DNA from: Desulfobacteraceae bacterium
GTDB lineage: Bacteria > Desulfobacterota > DSM-4660 > Desulfatiglandales > HGW-15
DNA: 9,386 nucleotides
Reading direction: 5' to 3'
Assembly: GCA_003819975.1 (NCBI GenBank)
Contig: RPPU01000128.1
Coordinates: 1 to 9,386 of the forward strand
Shown: positions 5,812 through 9,386 of the stretch, piece by piece
Layout of the letters: every line of letters begins with the position of its first letter
Position numbering within the stretch: position 1 is the first letter of the stretch
Program-made: the position numbers and the translations under genes
The notes under the pieces: model-generated
Databases searched by the model: none
Seen by the model: only the letters and a program-made list of their open reading frames with translations
Told to the model about the DNA's origin: nothing

Positions 5812-7170
5812 ATGCCTGATAATCAACCCTTGATGGAAATAAAAAGAAAAGAGAAGCCCGACCTTTCGATCCAAGGCGGTTTGCTGCTCACCATGCAACC
5901 CGGCGCCGAACCGCTTCAGGACGCGCGTCTCCTGATCCACCAAGACCGTATTCTGGAGATCCTGGCCCCGGGAGAAAAAAATCCCTATCTACCCGCGGCC
6001 GAGACACTGGATGCCCGCAACACCATCATTATGCCGGGGCTTATTAATACGCACTGTCATACCGCCATGACCCTTTTTCGCGGTCTGGCCGATGACCTGC
6101 CCTTAAAGGAATGGCTTTTCAATAAAATCTTTCCGGCCGAAGCCCGCTACTTGAACGAAGATACGGTTTACTGGGGCACGCTGCTGGGTTGCCTGGAGAT
6201 GATTGCTTCGGGGACAACCGCGCTGGCTGACGGATATTTTTTCCAAGATGCCGTGGTTCGCGCCGTTCACGAGGCCGGCTTGCGCGGCCTGATCGGGCAA
6301 GGAGTCATTGATTTTCCGGCCCCGGGCGCGCCCGATCCGACCCGGAACCTGAAAATCGGTCAGACCTTTTTTGAGAAATGGACCGGTTTCTCGGACCGGA
6401 TCACACCCGGTCTCTTCTGCCATAGCCCTCTGACCTGTTCAGCCAAAACCCTGCAAGGAGTTTTGGAGATCTCCAAACGGTTTTCGGCGCCGTTACAGAT
6501 CCATCTCTCGGAAACTTCTGAAGAAGTTCAAGAAATCGTCAAGCGGACCGGCAAACGGCCGGCTTATTATCTCGCCGGATTGGGTTTTCTGGACCACCCC
6601 CTGATCGCCGCTCATGCTGTCCACCTGGAACCGGGAGAAATAAAACTCCTGGCTGAGAAGCAAACCAAAATCGTGCATGTGCCGGAGAGCAATATGAAGT
6701 TATCCTCAGGCGTGGCGCCGGTTCCGGCCATGCTCAAACAAGGATTAACAATGGGGCTCGGCACGGATGGCTGCGCCTCCAATAACAATCTGGACCTGCT
6801 TCGCGAAATGGATACGGCTGCCAAGCTGCATAAAGTTTTCAGCCTGGACCCGGTCAGTATGAACGCCGAAACCGTGTTGAACATGGCGACCGTTTGGGGC
6901 GCCAAAGTCCTCGGCCTTGAGCAACAGATCGGGACCCTTGAAAAGGGCAAAAAGGCCGACCTGATTACCGTTGACCTGCGCAAACCCCATCTGACGCCGC
7001 TCTATAATCCCTATTCGGCCTTGGTGTACGCCGCCCAAGGCGGCGATGTCCGCGATGTACTGGTCAATGGACGGTATCTTTTGAAAAATAGAAAATTTCA
7101 AACCCTGGATGCCGAAGAGATCATGAACCGGGTCGCGGCCATCAGCCGGACGATCAAAGTGAATGTATGA
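5812..7170 (+). CDS. mtaD: MTA/SAH deaminase-type amidohydrolase (MtaD/SsnA family)
   Basis: The 452-residue protein is a metal-dependent amidohydrolase of usual length. An N-terminal beta-sandwich segment is followed by MPGLINTHCHTAMTLFRG with the metal ligands H81 and H83. IHLSET supplies H231 and catalytic E234, AAHAVH supplies H268, and LGTDG supplies D319. The C-terminal GTLEKGKKADLITVDL (374-389) is the conserved return to the sandwich domain. Family members deaminate S-adenosylhomocysteine or 5'-methylthioadenosine to the inosyl compounds, salvaging SAM by-products; related enzymes act on other adenosines, so the exact substrate is not fixed by sequence. The ATG has AAGGAA four bases upstream; an in-frame ATG seven codons later is less well placed. 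No SAH-cycle partner is adjacent. Confidence 0.88.
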   Translation: MPDNQPLMEIKRKEKPDLSIQGGLLLTMQPGAEPLQDARLLIHQDRILEILAPGEKNPYLPAAETLDARNTIIMPGLINTHCHTAMTLFRGLADDLPLKEWLFNKIFPAEARYLNEDTVYWGTLLGCLEMIASGTTALADGYFFQDAVVRAVHEAGLRGLIGQGVIDFPAPGAPDPTRNLKIGQTFFEKWTGFSDRITPGLFCHSPLTCSAKTLQGVLEISKRFSAPLQIHLSETSEEVQEIVKRTGKRPAYYLAGLGFLDHPLIAAHAVHLEPGEIKLLAEKQTKIVHVPESNMKLSSGVAPVPAMLKQGLTMGLGTDGCASNNNLDLLREMDTAAKLHKVFSLDPVSMNAETVLNMATVWGAKVLGLEQQIGTLEKGKKADLITVDLRKPHLTPLYNPYSALVYAAQGGDVRDVLVNGRYLLKNRKFQTLDAEEIMNRVAAISRTIKVNV

Positions 7171-7194
7171 AAAAAAATGGAATGGAACATTTTT

Positions 7195-7220
7195 GCGCAG
7201 AGACGCAAAGACGCAGAGAA
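7195..7220 (+). repeat. Left arm of an intergenic inverted repeat
   Basis: Bases 7202-7220 are the exact reverse complement of 7391-7409. The rest of the arm (7195-7201) matches 7445-7451 after a 35-base interruption on the right side. The arm is built from ACGCA(A/G)AG words, a class of short-word intergenic repeat seen in many environmental genomes. Confidence 0.8.
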
Positions 7221-7390
7221 GATTAGAATAAAGATTAAATGATGAAGGATAAAACAGAGGGATATGGGGAACGTGGGCTCGATGGGATTTATTTTCAAAC
7301 CGTGAACAATAAGCCTTGAACTTTGAACCCGGGAAGGAATCAGGAAGGTTTCATGCAGAGTCGGTCGAATTTTTTTATTAATAAATGATT

Positions 7391-7451
7391 TTCTCTGCGT
7401 CTTTGCGTCACTAGAGTAATTTTATGCCTTTAAAAATTACGTCCTCTGCGC
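7391..7451 (-). repeat. Right arm of the inverted repeat, split by a palindromic insert
   Basis: 7391-7409 and 7445-7451 together are the reverse complement of 7195-7220. The 35 bases between them (7410-7444) contain a perfect stem GTAATTTT (7416-7423) / AAAATTAC (7433-7440), and CGTC occurs at both borders (7406-7409 and 7440-7443) like a short target duplication. Confidence 0.7.
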
Positions 7452-7497
7452 GAGATATTCTTTTTTTTACGATAATTTGGAGACAATCTTTATTTCT

Positions 7498-7503
7498 GGA
7501 GGT
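7498..7503 (+). promoter_or_regulatory. Strong Shine-Dalgarno of the deformylase gene
   Basis: GGAGGT lies eight bases before the ATG at 7512 and fixes this start. Confidence 0.85.
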
Positions 7504-7511
7504 TACCACTC

Positions 7512-8024
7512 ATGACCATACGTGAAGTATTATTACTAGGCAATCCGCAGCTTTATAAAATCAGTAAACCGATCCGCAAAAGCGAACTGGAACAGCTCAA
7601 ACCGGTGATCGTCGACCTGCACGACACGCTCATGGATTTTCGCAACCGCACCGGCGCCGGCCGCGCCATTGCCGCCCCGCAGATCGGCGTCATGAAACGC
7701 CTGATCTACTTTCATGTCGAATATTCAAGCGTGATTATCAATCCGGTTCTGGATCGCAAAAGCAAAGAAAAAATGACCGTGTGGGACGATTGCCTCTGTT
7801 TTCCCGATTTGCTGGTCAAAGTCAAAAGACATCAAAGTTGCCGCCTGACTTTTCGGGATATGCAATGGCGCGAACGGGAATGGTCTTTGGAAGGTGACCT
7901 CTCCGAGCTGCTGCAACATGAATACGATCATCTCGACGGTATCCTGGCCGTTTCCCGGGCGCTCGACAAACACTCTCTGGCGCTACGCAGCCAGCGACAT
8001 TTGCTTTTAAAAGGAATAAAATAA
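7512..8024 (+). CDS. Divergent peptide deformylase-family protein
   Basis: The 170-residue protein has the length and three motifs of peptide deformylase, the metalloenzyme that removes the formyl group from N-terminal Met. Motif I is GRAIAAPQIG (50-59; usually GVGLAAPQIG, with the second Gly here Ala). Motif II is WDDCLCFP (91-98; usually EGCLS), keeping the metal ligand C94. Motif III is LLQHEYDHLDGIL (133-145) with ligands H136 and H140 and catalytic E137. All metal ligands and the catalytic Glu are present, so activity is plausible. The altered motif II points to a secondary deformylase group rather than the main Def, and fmt, its usual neighbour, is absent here. It could act on special substrates; this is inference. 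Confidence 0.85.
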   Translation: MTIREVLLLGNPQLYKISKPIRKSELEQLKPVIVDLHDTLMDFRNRTGAGRAIAAPQIGVMKRLIYFHVEYSSVIINPVLDRKSKEKMTVWDDCLCFPDLLVKVKRHQSCRLTFRDMQWREREWSLEGDLSELLQHEYDHLDGILAVSRALDKHSLALRSQRHLLLKGIK

Positions 8025-8199
8025 TTTTCCATAATGACCTAACTTAAATTTCTTAAATATAGCCCAACTTGACTAAAACAACGAAGATTGTTACATCTCG
8101 AGCATGTTCTTTTAGTTAAAATCAGTTTAAATATGAAAAGAGTTTATATAAAAAATGTGAATGGCTTAAAGAATCCGATCTCATTTCCCGATATATAAG

Positions 8200-8229
8200 A
8201 TTACCACTTCAGATCTTTGAGGTGGCAAT
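8200..8229. repeat. Imperfect hairpin in the AT-rich spacer
   Basis: CCACTTCA (8204-8211) pairs with TGAGGTGG (8218-8225) with one G-U pair and a six-base loop. It extends outward as ATT/AAT past one A-C mismatch. It lies 31 bases before the terminator-like hairpin and could be part of the same transcript. Confidence 0.35.
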
Positions 8230-8260
8230 AATCCATCCTCTTATTAACCTCTTCCCCTGA

Positions 8261-8286
8261 CCCCTGACCGATTGTTCGGTCAGGGG
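8261..8286 (+). terminator. Terminator-like GC-rich hairpin
   Basis: CCCCTGACCG (8261-8270), loop ATTGTT, CGGTCAGGGG (8277-8286) form a perfect 10-bp stem. Only three Ts follow directly (GGGGTTTCCG), so termination would be weak on the plus strand. It is 237 bases after the deformylase stop and may end that transcript or a small RNA. Confidence 0.45.
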
Positions 8287-8342
8287 TTTCCGTTATCGGC
8301 CTAAAAGAGCGGTTTAATGGGTCTTTGAATAAACCTAAAAAA

Positions 8343-8648
8343 ATGCATTAGACAATTTTCAATTGCTAAGCCCGAATAGGATTCGTTTTCACAACCGTAA
8401 AAGATGGCGTAAAAATACCATCTTGCACTCATCCGTACTCTGGGCGTTATCGTAAGACCAGACAGCTAAAAGCTGTCTCGTGTGATCGGCAGGCGCAATG
8501 CCTTTCCGGGTAAATATCTAAATTCATTGAATCATCGTTTTACAAACTTTAATATCGCGGCGCCTGCCTTTAAAGGAAAGGTCAGCTTAGTTACGGTTGT
8601 GAAAACGAATCCTATTCGGGCGAAACTGGTTAATAAACTCTAATGCAT
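8343..8648. repeat. Inverted-repeat element with a 30-bp perfect arm and structured core
   Basis: 8371-8400 is the exact reverse complement of 8591-8620. Outside each arm, after 18 diverged bases on both sides, ATGCATTAGA (8343-8352) is again matched exactly by 8639-8648, so the related arms are 58 bases. The 190-base core contains AAGATGG/CCATCTT (8401-8407 with 8418-8424) directly abutting the left arm, a perfect AGACAGCT/AGCTGTCT hairpin (8460-8467 with 8471-8478), and GGCAGGCGC/GCGCCTGCC (8488-8496 with 8560-8568). There is no transposase and no clear target-site duplication. Confidence 0.8.
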
Positions 8649-8713
8649 AATCTGGGATAAACCATTTGCGTTTATTGGCGTTTATTAACGGTTCAAGTTC
8701 AGCCATGATTTCC

Positions 8714-8742
8714 TTGACAGAATAAAGAGTTAAAGATAAACA
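8714..8742 (+). promoter_or_regulatory. Possible sigma70-type promoter for gltX
   Basis: A perfect TTGACA (8714-8719) is followed after 17 bases by TAAACA (8737-8742), a weak -10. Initiation near 8749 would place repeat copy C in the gltX leader. Confidence 0.35.
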
Positions 8743-8757
8743 AATCCTATATTTATC

Positions 8758-8818
8758 ATTCCGGCGGCAGCCGGAATTCATGTTTTTTTAATCCTTGCTT
8801 TCAGGATTAAAAAAACAT
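8758..8818 (+). repeat. Two-hairpin dispersed repeat, copy C
   Basis: ATTCCGGC (8758-8765), loop GGCA, GCCGGAAT (8770-8777), then CATG and seven Ts. The T-run is part of a second perfect 15-bp stem, 8780-8794 with 8804-8818, around a nine-base loop. On the plus strand a GC-rich stem followed by the T-run looks like an intrinsic terminator whose T-tract can instead pair with the downstream A-tract. It lies 40 bases before the gltX start. Confidence 0.8.
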
Positions 8819-8858
8819 CAAGTTTGACGCTATACCAAACTGAAAAGGAAGAATGAAT

Positions 8859-9386
8859 ATGACCCAACCCGAAGTCATTGTCCGCTTTCCACCCAGCCCC
8901 ACCGGCTATCTCCATATCGGCGGCGCCCGTACCGCGATTTTCAACTGGCTCTTTGCCCAAAAAACCGGCGGCAAAATGGTTTTGCGCATCGAAGATACCG
9001 ATACCGAGCGCTCCAGCGCCGACCTGATCCAAGGCATTCTCGACGGCCTGAACTGGCTGGGTATCACCTGGGATGTCGGCCCCTATTATCAATCCCAATA
9101 TATCCAGGAGCATATCGCGGCCGCCCGCAAGCTCCTGGAACAGGGCCATGCCTATAAATGCTTTTGCACACCTGAAGAATTGGAAAAACAACGCGAACAA
9201 GCCATGAAGGGCAAAACTTCGGTCCTCTATGACGGCGCCTGCAGCCGCTTAACGCCTGCCGAGATCGCGGCCAAAGAAGCCGCCGGTTTGCCCCATGTCA
9301 TCCGCCTGAAAATACCGCGCGATCGCGGCGCAGTCGTTTTTAACGACCTGGTCTACGGCACCATTGAAAAAAAACACGAAGACCTC
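8859..9386 (+). CDS. gltX: Glutamyl-tRNA synthetase, N-terminal part (cut by window end)
   Basis: The 176 visible codons encode the start of a class I GluRS (full length about 470-490). RFPPSPTGYLHIGGART (9-25) holds the HIGH-type ATP site as H19-I-G-G, and LRIEDTDTERS (42-52) is the glutamate-pocket strand. SPTGYLHIGG separates it from GlnRS, which reads EPNGYLHIGH. The enzyme charges tRNA(Glu) in the cytoplasm. YKCFCTPEE gives C101 and C103, and YDGACSRL gives C128 with the spacing of the E. coli zinc site, but the fourth ligand His is Arg (R130). I chose the ATG at 8859 because AAGGA then lies nine bases upstream; an ATG two codons earlier (8853) is too close to it. The frame is open to the last base. 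Confidence 0.95.
   Translation, partial: MTQPEVIVRFPPSPTGYLHIGGARTAIFNWLFAQKTGGKMVLRIEDTDTERSSADLIQGILDGLNWLGITWDVGPYYQSQYIQEHIAAARKLLEQGHAYKCFCTPEELEKQREQAMKGKTSVLYDGACSRLTPAEIAAKEAAGLPHVIRLKIPRDRGAVVFNDLVYGTIEKKHEDL

Larger units (their letters stand above)
7171..7511. other. Spacer between the deaminase and deformylase genes
   Basis: The 341-bp stretch contains no convincing gene. It holds the GACGCAAAGACGCAGAG inverted repeats, a GTTCA-type word cluster at about 7302-7330 (GTGAAC, TTGAAC, TTGAACC), an A/T-rich block near 7365-7390, and the strong ribosome site of the deformylase gene. No clear intrinsic terminator follows the deaminase gene. Confidence 0.6.
8025..8858. other. Long non-coding spacer between deformylase and gltX
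   Basis: This 834-bp spacer is the largest in the window. Its first 235 bases are markedly AT-rich with no open frame of note. It then holds a GC-rich hairpin (8261-8286), a 30-bp inverted-repeat element (8343-8648), a promoter candidate (8714-8742) and repeat copy C. A minus-strand 64-codon frame (8587-8781) starts inside copy C and ends inside the inverted repeat, so it is not accepted as a gene. Confidence 0.6.

Noticed and set aside
8371..8620. Insertion sequence or integron attC site
   Set aside because: There is no transposase or integrase, no target-site duplication at the arms, and no attC core signature. It is kept as an unclassified inverted-repeat element.
8587..8781. Minus-strand 64-codon frame beginning MNSGCRRNDK
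   Set aside because: Its first codons are the translation of repeat copy C (ATTCCGGC/GCCGGAAT) and its last ones the translation of the 30-bp inverted-repeat arm. The middle part is not recognised and has no good ribosome site.
8778..9200. Minus-strand 140-codon frame
   Set aside because: It is antisense to the clear gltX reading frame and starts in repeat copy C.

Overview
The window looks like a chromosomal housekeeping segment from a Gram-negative bacterium, about 50% GC in the genes and richer in AT between them. The HflK/HflC pair, the tandem-ACT protein, the short DUF721 protein and the style of the glutamyl-tRNA synthetase N-terminus all suggest a Desulfobacterota-type sulfate-reducing lineage. 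This is inferred from remembered family resemblance, not from a search. There is no rRNA, tRNA, CRISPR array, transposase or phage gene.

Layout. Minus strand at the left: a tandem-ACT protein (54-542), then hflC (882-1862) and hflK (1865-2908), transcribed hflK to hflC from a promoter near 2946-2974. Plus strand: a short DUF721/DciA-like gene (3053-3361). Minus strand again: yhhQ (queuosine-precursor transporter, 4385-5152) followed by a TrmN6-like tRNA methyltransferase (3577-4311), a plausible tRNA-modification pair. Plus strand: an MTA/SAH-deaminase-type amidohydrolase (5812-7170), a divergent peptide deformylase (7512-8024), and the first 176 codons of gltX (8859 to the window edge). Several genes serve translation and protein quality control: deformylation, Glu-tRNA charging, tRNA modification, and FtsH modulation by HflKC.

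The genes are mostly conventional and the unusual content is between them. Most large spacers hold short-period repeats or palindromes: 8-bp arrays (GTTCTCAC/GTGAGAAC type) at 1-64 and 5510-5756; a 7-bp array (GTTCACG) at 4330-4364; inverted GACGCAAAGACGCAGAG-type repeats around 7195-7451, one copy split by a 35-bp palindromic insert; three copies of a two-hairpin element (829-881, 3485-3569, 8758-8818), all in the same orientation; and a perfect 30-bp inverted repeat (8371-8400 and 8591-8620) enclosing a 190-bp core that can fold into hairpins. Two arrays run into gene ends: the ACT gene takes its last codon and stop from one, and a possible GTG start of the methyltransferase lies in another. 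The best candidates for something undescribed are the 8343-8648 palindromic element and the two-hairpin repeat family.
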